A stretch of 64,000 nucleotides of DNA from Cryoendolithus antarcticus (lineage: Eukaryota; Ascomycota; Dothideomycetes; Cladosporiales; Cladosporiaceae). Below are positions 11,104 through 22,300 of this stretch, one piece after another. Position 1 is the stretch's first letter. Each line of letters begins with the position of its first letter. The notes beneath the pieces are model-generated. The model saw nothing but the letters and a program-made list of their open reading frames with translations, ran no database searches and was not told where the DNA came from. A program made the position numbers and the translations under genes. The stretch spans positions 186,001 to 250,000 of the forward strand of contig NAJO01000006.1 in NCBI GenBank assembly GCA_002077065.1, given 5' to 3'.

Positions 11104-12627
11104 ATGCTGGCCCTCTCTCTACTCCCCCTCCCCCTCCTCGCCCTCCTCCTCGACCTCCCACTCCCCATCTCCGCCTCCTCATCCCCCGAACTAGGCATCA
11201 ACACAACGCACCCCGTCTCCTGCTCGCGGCCCTCCCAATCTGGCGACAAGCTCTCGATCAACTACCGCGGCCGTCTCCAAAGCACAGGAGCCGAGTTCGA
11301 CAACTCCTACGACCGAGGCTCACCCTTCAAATTCACCCTAGGCGCCGGCGAAGTCATAGCAGGATGGGACCAAGGACTTTTAGATATGTGTCCCGGGGAG
11401 GAGAGGGAGCTCACTATACCGCCGGAGCTGGGGTACGGAAATCGAGGAATGAGGACTATACCTGCGGGAAGCACGTTGGTGTTTGAGACGGCACTGGTAG
11501 AGATCGTCGGGGTGGTGCAGGAGGAAGTGGAACAGGGGACGAAGACGGAGGAGGATGAGGGTGCGGCGTTTGGCATTGCTACGGCACCTGCGAGCCCACC
11601 TGCGACCGCTACGCCGGTGATTGGACTAGAGGACATTAAAGGGAATCCGGACAATCACCAACAACCTCAAGACGGCAACGGAGAGTGCCAGCTGCTCGGA
11701 CCGTTCGCTCTAATTGTCCAAGGCGCGCTCGGCGGTATGGCTCTACTGGCACTGGTGTACAAGCGCTTTCGCGAGAGTCCAAAGCGGCCGTGGAAGATCT
11801 GGTTCTTCGATGCATCGAAACAAGTTCTCGGCTCTATGCTACTCCACGTTATAAACCTCTTCATGAGCTTGCTCGGCGCCGGAGATCTGGGCAGCAAGTC
11901 TGCTACAGCAGCCGCGACGACGGATGCCGCTGGAGGCCAGCCCAACCCGTGTTCGTTCTACATCCTGAACTTGGGTATAGACGTATGTGCAGTCCTCCTT
12001 TCCTCCAATTGACATTACTGAGCTGACATGTAATCACAGACAACCATCGGCGTTCCCGTCCTCTACATCCTGCTTAAACTCTTCCACTCCCTCTACTCCT
12101 ACACCCCCCTCGCCTCTCCGCCCGAATCCATCAAAAGCGGCCACTACGGCCAACCCCCAAAGCTCTCCTGGTACCTCAAGCAACTCCTAATCTACTTCAC
12201 CGGCCTAATCTTCATGAAACTCTTCGTCTGGTTCCTGTTCGCCGCCCTGCCCTGGCTCCCCTGGGTGGGCGACTGGGCGCTGCGCTGGACAGAGGGCGAC
12301 GAGGGATTGCAGATTGCGTTCACGATGTTTTTGTTTCCGTTGGCGATGAATATTGTGCAGTATTATGTTATAGATGGGTTTATCATGGAGAAGAAGGGGA
12401 GTGAGGAGGGGGAGGGGGGAAAGTATCAGAGGGTCGAGGGGGATGAGGAGGATGGCGAGGCGGAGGGAAGTAGGACGGAGGTCGGCGAGGAAGACGAAGA
12501 GGCCACCAGCAGGAAGCGGGACGTGGAGGTGGAGGAAGAAGATCTCGTCGAAGCGGATACGACACCTATACCGCACAGCAATGGCGAAGGCAGCGGAGGG
12601 AGGAATAGTCCTAAGAAAGACGACTGA
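11104..12627 (+). CDS. FKBP prolyl isomerase fused to a STIMATE/TMEM110-type membrane domain
   Basis: Exons 11104-11982 and 12040-12627 join in phase 0 (488 aa). The first ATG gives a leucine-rich signal sequence. Residues about 40-138 form an FKBP domain ([41 protein letters not shown]), closest to ER-lumenal FKBP2. An acidic, Pro/Ala-rich linker (about 139-194) leads, without stop, start codon or splice signal, into a multi-pass membrane region opening with [17 protein letters not shown] and [18 protein letters not shown]. That block is the signature of the fungal vacuolar/ER membrane proteins related to metazoan STIMATE (TMEM110). The tail from about 425 is acidic and disordered. Inference: a lumenal isomerase is tethered to an ER or vacuolar membrane protein. 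The alternative, two adjacent genes with a hidden start in the linker, finds no ATG in frame. The gene converges with the next one, leaving 44 bp between stops. Confidence 0.82.
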
Positions 12628-12671
12628 GCGTTTGAATAGCGATGCATACGTGCACTTGGGTATATATATGA

Positions 12672-14522
12672 TCATACAACGATCTTCTGAAAGGTCCTGA
12701 CCGCCGGCGGTTTAGCGTCTCTCCGCTTGATGATAAGGTCACGCTCTTGCATCTTCGCCTCATACGTGACTAACTTTGCCCTGCGCTCGGCGTACACTTC
12801 GTGGCATCGTCCTACCAGCGGCAGCAGCAGGGAGAAGTCGCCCTCGACAGGCTGGCCTAATGTCCGTGCAGCATCGTAGGCTTCCATTGACTCTGTCAGG
12901 TCCTCGGATAGCGCTTTGATGGTCGCGAGGATATGCCTAATAGCCGTGACCCTCGCGCCCAAGTCATTGTCAGGTTTCGCGGGGTCCTCGAGGCAGAGGA
13001 GGTAAGGCTGCAGAGGTGACGTCCGGGCCAGTCGCTCACGTGGAGTAGTCTTTCTCATCGTGAAATGCTCTCCACTCTCTGCAGTCAATGGGATTGGAGT
13101 GGTTTTCGGGAACGTTTCCGATGGCCGGACGGCGAGGCCGTGAGCTTCTGTATCAAAGGTGGCGAAGAAGGAAAGGAAATGCTGGAGCTGCGAAGCCGCT
13201 GAAGGGGAGTCCGCCGTGATAGTTGAGGGCTGCAGTAGCGAGGCGAAGAGCATGTGCATCGCGCCGTAAGCACTGATGCCGCCCACAAACGGGTCGATGA
13301 AGCCACGCATGCCCAGCATCGTGCGCACGACCGCATATAGCGGGCGTGCGTTCGGGACGCTACCGAGAAACTCGGTGGTCATCCTGTTCTTCTCAGGGTT
13401 CTCGTCTCCAGCAATGACCTGTACATCCACTCCACTGTCGGCATGCTGCGCAGTCATGATCGGAAATCTGCCGCCACGGAATACCGTGCACATGTAGTCG
13501 TTTTGCGCCACGATGTCGTTGTAGAGTCTCTGCAACGGGCTGTACATAGCGCCATTGAAGTGTGAGCCCTTCCTTGTGACGCCGATGTCGATATCTGAGA
13601 ACGGCAGTGCCGTGCCAGTGGCCATTGAGCCGAAGACATAGTAATGGCCATTCGTCCCTTTGAGAACGGGCTTCAGCTTGGCCATCGTATGCGCGAGAAC
13701 CCTCTCTCGCGCTTCATGTTCGATGTCCGTCAGAGATATGTGCGCAACGAAGCGCCTGATCTCTTTGTCCAGCAGTTGCGATGCAGTGAGGTTTCTCCGC
13801 TCATCGAAGCGCAGAGCCCATGGCACGGGCAGAGATATCTCCAGCGGACTCTCCTGTGGCTCGACGACCAGCGGAACATAAGCCAGCCACCTCTCCGCCT
13901 CCTCCAGAGCTTTGGGGTCTCGCTTGCTATCTTGCTGTAGCTCCTGTGACCGCTTGACGATGTTCATCATGTAGGGTACCCAGCCTGATGCCGATGTAGT
14001 CCTCCGTCGCTTGATACTAAAGCCAGGGCCGTTGTCCTCATCGAGATCGACTCCTTGTGTCCCAGCATGACGATCATCTTCCTCGACTAGCAGACCTTCA
14101 TAAGTGTCAAAACGCTCTTTCGTGGCATCGCTAGCTGCTGCGCCGGCTGGCGTCGGTGAAGCTTGCTCCGGAACGTTGACATGACTGGCATGAAGCGCTC
14201 TAATCTGACGGCGATTTGACGCAGTGTTTCCACGCCGGTCTATTGGCAAACATCGTGCTCTGGTGGAATAAAGGCGATCTACTGTGCGAGTGCACCGCTG
14301 GTGTCGAGATCCCGCGCCGTAGGCGTCGTATACGATCGCCCTGAACGCCGCCGTCGCATTGAAAGCGGTTACTGAGTGGCATCGTACGCTGGTATGCACC
14401 ACAGTATGTATCATTGCATGTTGGGCGTGTTGCGAACCGAGTTCGATGCAGGATGTGTGCAGTAGTGTGGGAGACGAGCTCGGAAGTGAAGCTAGAGGAA
14501 GGCTTGGCGTTGAGAGCAGCAT
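12672..14522 (-). CDS. Non-canonical poly(A) polymerase / Trf4-like nucleotidyltransferase, probably mitochondrial
   Basis: Single exon, 616 aa, ATG at 14522. The polymerase-beta-type core has FGSMATGTALPFSDIDIG, with G298-S299 and metal-binding D310 and D312; the third carboxylate is D366 in SGVDVQVI. A central domain follows with LGMRGFIDPFVGGISAYG, the substrate-recognition block of Trf4/Cid1-type poly(A) polymerases. The first 120 residues are basic, Ser/Thr-rich and contain VDRLYSTRAR and RRQIRALHASH, which look like a cleavable mitochondrial presequence. Expected role: addition of nucleotides to RNA 3' ends, here probably in mitochondria; nuclear TRAMP-type Trf4 is the alternative. The gene is convergent with the FKBP-STIMATE gene and its start lies upstream of the helicase stop on the same strand. 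Confidence 0.82.
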   Translation of the reverse strand: MLLSTPSLPLASLPSSSPTLLHTSCIELGSQHAQHAMIHTVVHTSVRCHSVTAFNATAAFRAIVYDAYGAGSRHQRCTRTVDRLYSTRARCLPIDRRGNTASNRRQIRALHASHVNVPEQASPTPAGAAASDATKERFDTYEGLLVEEDDRHAGTQGVDLDEDNGPGFSIKRRRTTSASGWVPYMMNIVKRSQELQQDSKRDPKALEEAERWLAYVPLVVEPQESPLEISLPVPWALRFDERRNLTASQLLDKEIRRFVAHISLTDIEHEARERVLAHTMAKLKPVLKGTNGHYYVFGSMATGTALPFSDIDIGVTRKGSHFNGAMYSPLQRLYNDIVAQNDYMCTVFRGGRFPIMTAQHADSGVDVQVIAGDENPEKNRMTTEFLGSVPNARPLYAVVRTMLGMRGFIDPFVGGISAYGAMHMLFASLLQPSTITADSPSAASQLQHFLSFFATFDTEAHGLAVRPSETFPKTTPIPLTAESGEHFTMRKTTPRERLARTSPLQPYLLCLEDPAKPDNDLGARVTAIRHILATIKALSEDLTESMEAYDAARTLGQPVEGDFSLLLPLVGRCHEVYAERRAKLVTYEAKMQERDLIIKRRDAKPPAVRTFQKIVV

Positions 14523-14591
14523 GTAATGAGTATGGACATTCCATCGTAGACATGGTTCTAGACCAGTAGCTCGGCAAATACAGCATACAAG

Positions 14592-17500
14592 CTACGACCC
14601 AGGCACCCTCGCCCGCCCCTCCCTGGCGAACACCCTCTCAAAGACCTCCATCCAAGCCCTCATCCCCACCCCAATATCCCTCCCAGGGCTTTTCAACAGC
14701 TTCGCTAGCACCTCCCGACACCTTCCCCTCAACACCTTAATGACATACATGCTCCTCCAATCCCTGACCTTGAATCGTAATCGGTTCCCATCAACCACAA
14801 TCACCCCAGCGTAAATGTTGAACGCCGCGTCCCCAGCCATGAGCACCAACGCGAAGTCTGACACCGGACTTGTCTCCTGCGCATTCGTGAAGCGGGAGGC
14901 TGATTGCATGATGCTGTAGTAAGACAGGTACTGGATCGGCGAGTTCGATGGGAGGGATTTGTTGATTGACGTTGGATGCAGGCCGAGGGATTGCGCGTTA
15001 GCGACGTTGCGCCAGCCTTTGCCGTCGCGCTTGGCGAGTTTGGGATAGAAGGCCCAGGCTGTGATGGCGTTCAGCAGATCGTCATTGGTCTCCGCGCGGG
15101 TGTAAAGTGGCGGCAAAGTGACGAAGCTGCGTTGGCGCGTGTTATGACGCATGCGGGAAAGTGCTTGACGGTCTTCTGGCGAGAGGACGACGAAACCTGT
15201 CTCGGAAAGAGAGGAGACAAGATGTGCTTTCAAATCCTCGATGTTGGCTAGGTTCTGCGGCGAGAGGAAATTCTTATTGCAGAAGGTGTATTCGGATTGG
15301 CCAGGCGTGGTGCAGATCCGACGCCAGGTTTGGTAGGCGTTGTAGACTGTTAGTAAGTCTGAATCGCCGCGCTTGAAGCCTAGGCGGACTGTGTCGGCCT
15401 GCTTCTTGGCATTCATAGGAGAGAGGAAGGGCGACTTGGACGAGAGGGTAGCGGCTGTGGTGAGAGCAAAGTCGAGACCGCCGTAAATGCTGCCAAGTAA
15501 GACTAACTTACCCAGCTGAGCGTCGAGTGGAAGCTTCGCGAGCTGTTGGCCGAGAGGCGTGAGCTCCTCTCTCGAAGTTAGAGCATCGACTTCAATCAGC
15601 GCGTCGATGGCACGTCGAATATTCTTACTTGAGGGCGGATCCAGCGCTTGCGACAGCGCGAGCTCAATGTCTCCAAGCTTGCAGATCTTGACTCTCATGA
15701 CCAAGTCCTGCAGAGATAGGCGCAGCATCTCGGGCACCTGAGCCTCTGCCATCATCTCATCATGCCGGTGCTTGGTGAACAGATGAAAGCAGATACCCTC
15801 TTGCACACGACCGGCACGACCCCGACGCTGCTTGGCGTTTGCTCGCGCGATAAAAGACTGTATCAATCGTGACATCTGTCTCTTCTCGTCGAAGCGCATC
15901 TCTTTGTGCTTCCCGGTGTCAATCACGCACGTCACGTCAGGAATCGTGATACCGGTCTCCGCAATATTCGTGGCGATGACTATCTTCCGCTCGCCATTCG
16001 TTGGCACCTCGAAAGCTGCCTGCTGATCTTCGCTCGAGAATGTCGAGTGGAGTGGATGTATCCGCCAACCTTGCCGGAAAGAAGGGTGGCCTTGCAGCAT
16101 GTCGTTCAGTTGCCTGATCTCAGCGATACCGGGCATGAAAACCAAGACTGCTTGGCAAAATCTCTTGTATTCATCAGAGAACGACACCTTCTCGATGATT
16201 TTGACGATGAGACTGTAGTCGATACGATACTCGTCGTAGCTAGCGAGCGTAGTCCGAGTGCGTTTACTGTATGTCGTGAGCTTGGCGACATCATCTGACT
16301 TGCTCTTCGCATCGGCATCGGCATCGTCGTCGTCATCGCCACCAGGAGCTCGAGCTGAAGCGTCCTCGTTCGTGTGACCGGTCAGCTCAATGGCGTCCTC
16401 GAGGTACTTGGCTTGCACAGGGAACGTCCGGCCTGGTACTGTGATGATTGGTGCGTTGTCGAGGTACCTTGAGAACTTCTGCGCGTCCACTGTTGCACTC
16501 ATGAGAACGACTTTGAGATCTGGACGTCTCAGCATGAGGGAGCGGAGGACGATGAGCAGAAAGTCGGTGTCGATGGAGCGTTCGTGAACCTGCAAGATGT
16601 TAGCGAACTGATACAGATTGGTAATTTTGCCCAAGACTGACCTCATCGAGGACTAGATGGGTGATCTCATCCAAGCCCTTCGCACTCTCCAGCATGCGCA
16701 GCACAATGCCGACAGTGGCGTATACCAGTCTCGTACTCGCAGTCGTTTGCGATTCAAGTCTGATTGCATACCCTACAAGCGACCGCGAAGTCCCGACATC
16801 ACCTTTCCGCTCACCCATCTCCTCACTAACGCGCTGTGCTAGTGATATCGCAGAGATCCGGCGCGGCTCAGTGCAGTAGATCTTACAATTTCTGCCTTGC
16901 GAAAGCTCATGCTCAAGTATGAAGGCAGGCAGTTGGGTGCTCTTGCCACATCCAGTCTCGCCGCATAGTATCGTGATAGGGTTCCGCTGTATAGTATCAA
17001 GTGCGTCGGATCGAAATTGGAACATGGGCAGAGTCTTGCGCAACACCAGCATTCGCTGGTATGCTGCAGTCGAAGTCTTACCAGCCCACATCGTTTGCAG
17101 CGACGTGGATTGATCGTGAGTGCCATTCGTTTGAAGCTCTTGTCGCGATGGAGGCGTCGATGTGCCACTACTCGCGCCGTTGAGTCGCCGGATGGCTGGA
17201 TTGAACACTATCTCATCGTCGTCCTCGTCGTCAGCCGGTGGACGAACGTTGGCGGCGATCAGTTCTCTGACTTCTTTGACAGTCTCTCGGTCGGCCAAAT
17301 CAGCGACATCTCGCTTCTGCTGCGTAAGCTCATCCCAAAGGTCTCGCAAAGCAGGAGGAAGCCTTAAGTGCGCTTTCTCTTCTTTCGAGGAACCAGAGAA
17401 GATCAGGAAGAGTGCAGCTGTGGCAACGTAAGCCTCGGACTGGGCAGTGTCAGGCGTGGCTTCCTTCATCATGCTGATTGTCGTACGAAGTCCTCGAGTG

Positions 17501-19068
17501 TCTACAGTGAGTGCGTCGAGGATCGACTCGATGGGTTCGGCATCCTTCGACCACGTGATCATGACCGAGTGTCGACTTGCGAAGGTGGTGGGTGAGATGA
17601 GCTTGTACACCAGCTTTACTCGAGGATCTCGAGCTTTGCATGCCTCTTCTAGCACACGTTTCGGACTCATGCCCGCAATCTTGCCCAGATCACGGATCGT
17701 CACGTTCTCAGATGCGACCACATCTTGGGCTCTGCTAGCTGATGCAGCAGTCACGCCGTCGCCATTCAGGGCACTGAACATACCGCCAAGAAAGTCATCG
17801 TCACTAGCGTTAGCGTTCTCGTCAAGCGTAGCTTGGCCAAGTCGCTCCGCTGCATCGTTGACATCGTCTGGTGGCGGCGTGCTCATTCGAGATGGACGTT
17901 GAGGACTCGCATGACCATTGGTGCTCTGCTGATCCTGGTCCAGTTGCCACTTTCGCCTTTCGAGGTACTCACGCATTAGCTCCGACTGTGTCGCCAGCCA
18001 TTGCGACTCGCCCGCATAACTGTCAAAAAGCAGGTCACGCTCGATCCTTTGCAGTCGCTGCTGCAATTTGACCTCTGCCCGACTCGTTCGGCTCTTTGCA
18101 CCGCCGTTCAGCTGTCTTGATTGTGGTCGTCTCCGAGCTGTCGCAGGTAGTTGAGACTCTGGGTTCATCTCGAACAATCGGGTCTTTGTTCGCAAGTACA
18201 CTGAGATGAGCTCGTCGGGCTCAAGATCGCTCTCGATGTCTGATACAACGACATCATCCTCATGGTCGTCGATGCCGTGATCAGAAACAAGAGACTGTTC
18301 AGAACGAGCATTCGCGGGGCCATTCGTGGGTCGCAGCGTGGCTTCCTCTGGTTCGGGAGCAGCGATGATGGGCTTAGGAGCCACATACTCATACTCACGA
18401 AGCTCATCATCATTACAATTCCATGCTAGCCACTCTAGGCACTCCGTGACTCCCCAAGCCTGGTCAGTACTACTTACCGTGGATTGAGAGAGCACGTGAG
18501 CGATCGCCTCGTTGCTTCGGCTAGCTGGCACATCGAGACCAAGCAGTGTCGTCCGCAACTGCCAGACCTTTGCCAGTAGTTCATCGCCCTTCGGTAGAGG
18601 TCGGCCAGATGTCACGGGCAATGTCTGCGAGGTCGGAAACGAAACTAGATCCAGGATCTGTTGCATTAACTCTTCCGGTAGCCAGTCCTTGACAGAGAGA
18701 TGATCGGCCTGACCACGTAACAGTCGTTTCTCCGTCTGTAGTCGAGTGACTTGTCGTGACGACTCCTTTCGGACTTTGCTGCCATAGTTCTCTACGAAAG
18801 CCTGGAGTTCAGAGAGTTCTAGTTGGGCTTCGAGTTCTTCCGGGCTCAAGTCGTGCAATTCTCGGTCGTTCTTGCCATTAGCGATCGCGACTTTATCGCC
18901 GTCGACGGGTGGGACGATCTGGTCCGGAGTATTCACGCCAGAGACTTCGATGCTGCTGATCTCGTCTGGCTTCTCCAGCGGTTTCGCCTTGGAGGCGATC
19001 GATGTTGTGGCAACGCCCCTTGCTGGATTTGCTGCGGGCTTCTTCTTCTTCGCTTTGCCCCCGGGCAT
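14592..19068 (-). CDS. DExH-box RNA helicase, DHX29/YLR419W-like
   Basis: Exon 1 is 19068-16642 and exon 2 about 16589-14592, with a 52-bp intron in phase 0; 1474 aa. The ATG at 19068 (MPGGKAKKKKP) is preferred over in-frame upstream sequence, which lacks an ATG. The N-terminus is long, charged and helical, with an SDDDFLGGMF segment. Helicase motif I (CGETGCGKST) is at residue 702 and motif II at 808-811 is DEVH, a variant of DEAH, split by the intron exactly between E and V. Motif VI is QRRGRAGR, followed by HA2/WH and OB-fold regions. The length and N-terminal extension match DHX29-like fungal proteins rather than spliceosomal Prp helicases. In animals DHX29 helps 43S scanning on structured leaders; this role is inferred for the fungal protein. 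It diverges from GCN1 with about 257 bp between the starts. Confidence 0.88.
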
Positions 19069-19303
19069 TGTGACTCGATGTAATTTTAGGGCAAAGAGAG
19101 TCTGTACGATCTTCCAAAGCTCAGATCTATTTGTAAGTAACAGAAATAGTCGTGTTTGCACGTTGCAGTGCAGTACAGACTTTTGGCCATAGATTTTGTG
19201 CCACGCGAGCTTCGTCACTTCACACAGACTTCATCCACATGGAGACACCGTGATTCCACCGAAATCCTCATCTGCCCAAACATCTTGCAGGCCTGTCGAT
19301 TCT

Positions 19304-19333
19304 ATGGACAACGGCGGTAGACAGTATGGCTGA
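19304..19333 (+). promoter_or_regulatory. Candidate upstream ORF overlapping the GCN1 start codon
   Basis: An ATG 22 bases before the GCN1 ATG opens a nine-codon frame (MDNGGRQYG) that ends at a TGA overlapping GCN1 codons 2-3 in another frame. If the mRNA leader includes 19304, ribosomes must leak past it or reinitiate to make Gcn1. Confidence 0.4.
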
Positions 19334-22300
19334 TGAGACGACCACGAATGGCGATCATGCCTTAGGAGACGTGGCTGCCCTCCGCAAAGTGCTGCTGTCG
19401 AATTCGACAAAACGGCGGAGTCACGAGCTCCAGCAGTTGAAGGAAGAGCTCGTGAATGAAGGTAGGTAAGGCTTGCCATATGCCGCGGTCCCAATTGTAA
19501 AGTCCACCTACTAACGGGTAGATAGGTGATTCACGCTTCCAATTGTCCCAGGTTCTTGATATCATTTTCGACACCTACCCTCTTTATGTCGATGCACGAT
19601 CAAGAAAGGCGGCAGAGCACTACCTGGCTGCAGCAGGAGCGGTGCTTGATCACAGCGATGCGCTTTCCGACTTCGCCTCTCGGATACAGGACGAGGCAAA
19701 GAAGACGAGCATAGCGCCTGGGAACGCCTTCGTGCTGGTAAGGTGGAGCTCGCAGATGATACAAGACACGGCTAGAGAGAAGGCACTTTGGGACGCATAT
19801 GGCGCTAAGCTGATACAATGCATGACTGATGCTCTCGATACCTTGTTGGCTTCAGGTCCAAAAGAGAGCACTCGTGTGACTGCCATTCGAGTGGCTCGAC
19901 GGGCTTTCCGTGTCGTATTCAAGTCGACGTTTGGCGACGAGGCGGTAGCGCAGTGCGTTCAGCTACTCACTACCAAGCGACCGACGCCTACACCCAAACA
20001 TACTGTCCCTCTCGGTATCATTGCAGGTGTGTGCAAGCGATTGCCTAATCGCACCGACGTTCTTACAGCGCAAAAGAAGGACTATATTGATTTCTGGCTG
20101 CGAGAAGTGCTGGGCTCAAAGGTGCAGTTACCTGAGTATATCGCAACAGGTCTGCGAGACTTTTTCGAATCATTCCTCGATCTTGAGGATCTGAAACGAG
20201 ACTTGGTGCCCACGATCGAGAAGGCACTCCTCCGAGCTCCGGAAGTTGTTCTCAACGACCTCACAAGCCCACTCTTCTCCGCACTTCCAGTCAGCTACGA
20301 TCTGTCCGGAATCCTCGCACAGCATCTGCTGAAGCCGCTCTTGGCGAACATCAAGTCCACCAACCTCACTGTCCGTGCTGGTGCAGCTACGACGTTCGTG
20401 GTCATCGCCGGTCGTAGTCACGATGACGCTCAGCTGGGGAAGATAGCGGACGAGATATTGGGTCCATTGAAAGCTAACAAAGTCCCTGCTGCTGACCAGC
20501 GAGCCATGCAAGTGCAATTACTTTCAGCCTTACCAGCAAAAGAGGAGCTGGCCGCAACAATTACTACTGGTCTTGTCGCGATCATTGCCAAAGAGTCGAA
20601 CGAAGTCGCGGCCGCCGCCGAAATCTCAGCGATGGCTCTCTTCACCGCACTGTCGCTTCAACACGGCGCTAGCATCAGCAGAGAGGTTGCCCACGCTTTC
20701 ACGAAAGGGATGGCAGAGAAACGCCTTCCGATTCGTCGACTCTGGGTGCTGCGGTTGGCTGAAGTGGTTTGGGCACTCCCGGTGGGCCCAGCTCAAGAGC
20801 ATGTACTCGCCACCCTGTTGGATCCCAGCATCGCGTCTCTGCTCGAGTCTTTCAATGAAGCGATGGCAAATCCGATCCCTGCAATACAGAACGGGCAAGC
20901 ATCGATCGCTTATGCAGCAAGTGCGATATGCCTGGCGAAGGTTCCAACCTCGGCGGAGCTGAGAAGCAACGCCGCCATCAAGAAAGCCAGCATGCTTGAG
21001 AAAGTCGTTGCACTGGAACCGAAACCATCTATTTTACTGAACCCGCGGGTATACTCAAAGCTGACCGTGGATGACGACCTGAAATGGTTTGCACGAGCAC
21101 TCGGGGCTGTCTTCCCGCGTTTAGATCAATCGGACGGTACGAAAGCTGCGCAAATCGTGTGGGCACAGGCCGTGATGTACTTACTCTGTGCGGAGAGCAT
21201 ATCACCGCTTATCAAGAGGGAGACTTCATTGCTTCTTCAACAGCTCTACGCCAGCGATCCAGCGATCCCATCGCGCATCATTATTGACGGACTCTGGCAA
21301 TGGTGCGAGGACATTGAGAACGTTGCGAAAGACAGTGCAGCGATTCTGTCAAATACTGGGCGCACACAATTGCACAAAGTCGTACGGACCATTTGCCCCG
21401 ATGCAGAGGCTGTTGAGAAGTCGAGCAGCGCGGTTGACAGCAGTACCAAATCCGATCAGATGACGCGACTGCTGGTACTTTGCCAGCCTCAACTACTACC
21501 ACGTGTACCATGGATAGAGCTATGTCTCAAGACAGGCGTTGATCCCGGAGCACTGGCAACAGCATCAGCATCACAATGCCTTCGGAGTGTTCTCACTGTT
21601 ACCGAGACACCGAGCTATCGCGCGCTACCGTCGTTCCAGTCAGCAGCCTACAGCGCCCTCGCAGAGCTGGCTTTTGTAGCACCCGACACTATGACTGCAC
21701 TCATTGTGAATCAAATCAGCACAGACCTTGACCCGACGCAGCTGGATGATCTTGGCCCAACTGAAGCTGCTATATATCGCACGCCCGAAGGCACTGCGTT
21801 CGTCGATGTCCTCTCAACCGCTGCGCCCGCTCAAGCCATCAGCAAGAACACGAAAGACTACGATACACTCAAATGGGAGGAAGAGCTCAGGAACTCACTC
21901 GCACAGAAGAAAGGCCAGGCCAAGAAGCTCACCCCTGACCAGCAAGCCAAGGTCAACGCTCAGCTTGTAAAAGAAGCAGGAATTCGCAAGCACGTAGCAG
22001 AAGTGGACTCGCGATTTCGCCGTGGCATCGGCATTGTCGCTGCACTTGCCACTGGTCCACCGACAGAAGCTGAAGCCTGGTTTGGTCCATCCGTCAAGCT
22101 GTTGTTCGAAGCTATACAAGCTGGTGCAGGCTTGATAGTTGGCGACGCTGCAGCGCTCGGCTATTTGCAATGTGCGAACCGCACATCGCAGCGACTCGGC
22201 CCCTTGCGCCCCTTCGTTGGCGTGGCTACTTTGCGTGCCGCTGGGGTCACGCTACTTCCTGCAAATCTCACAGTCGAGCCGCTTGGCGACTTAGTCACCA

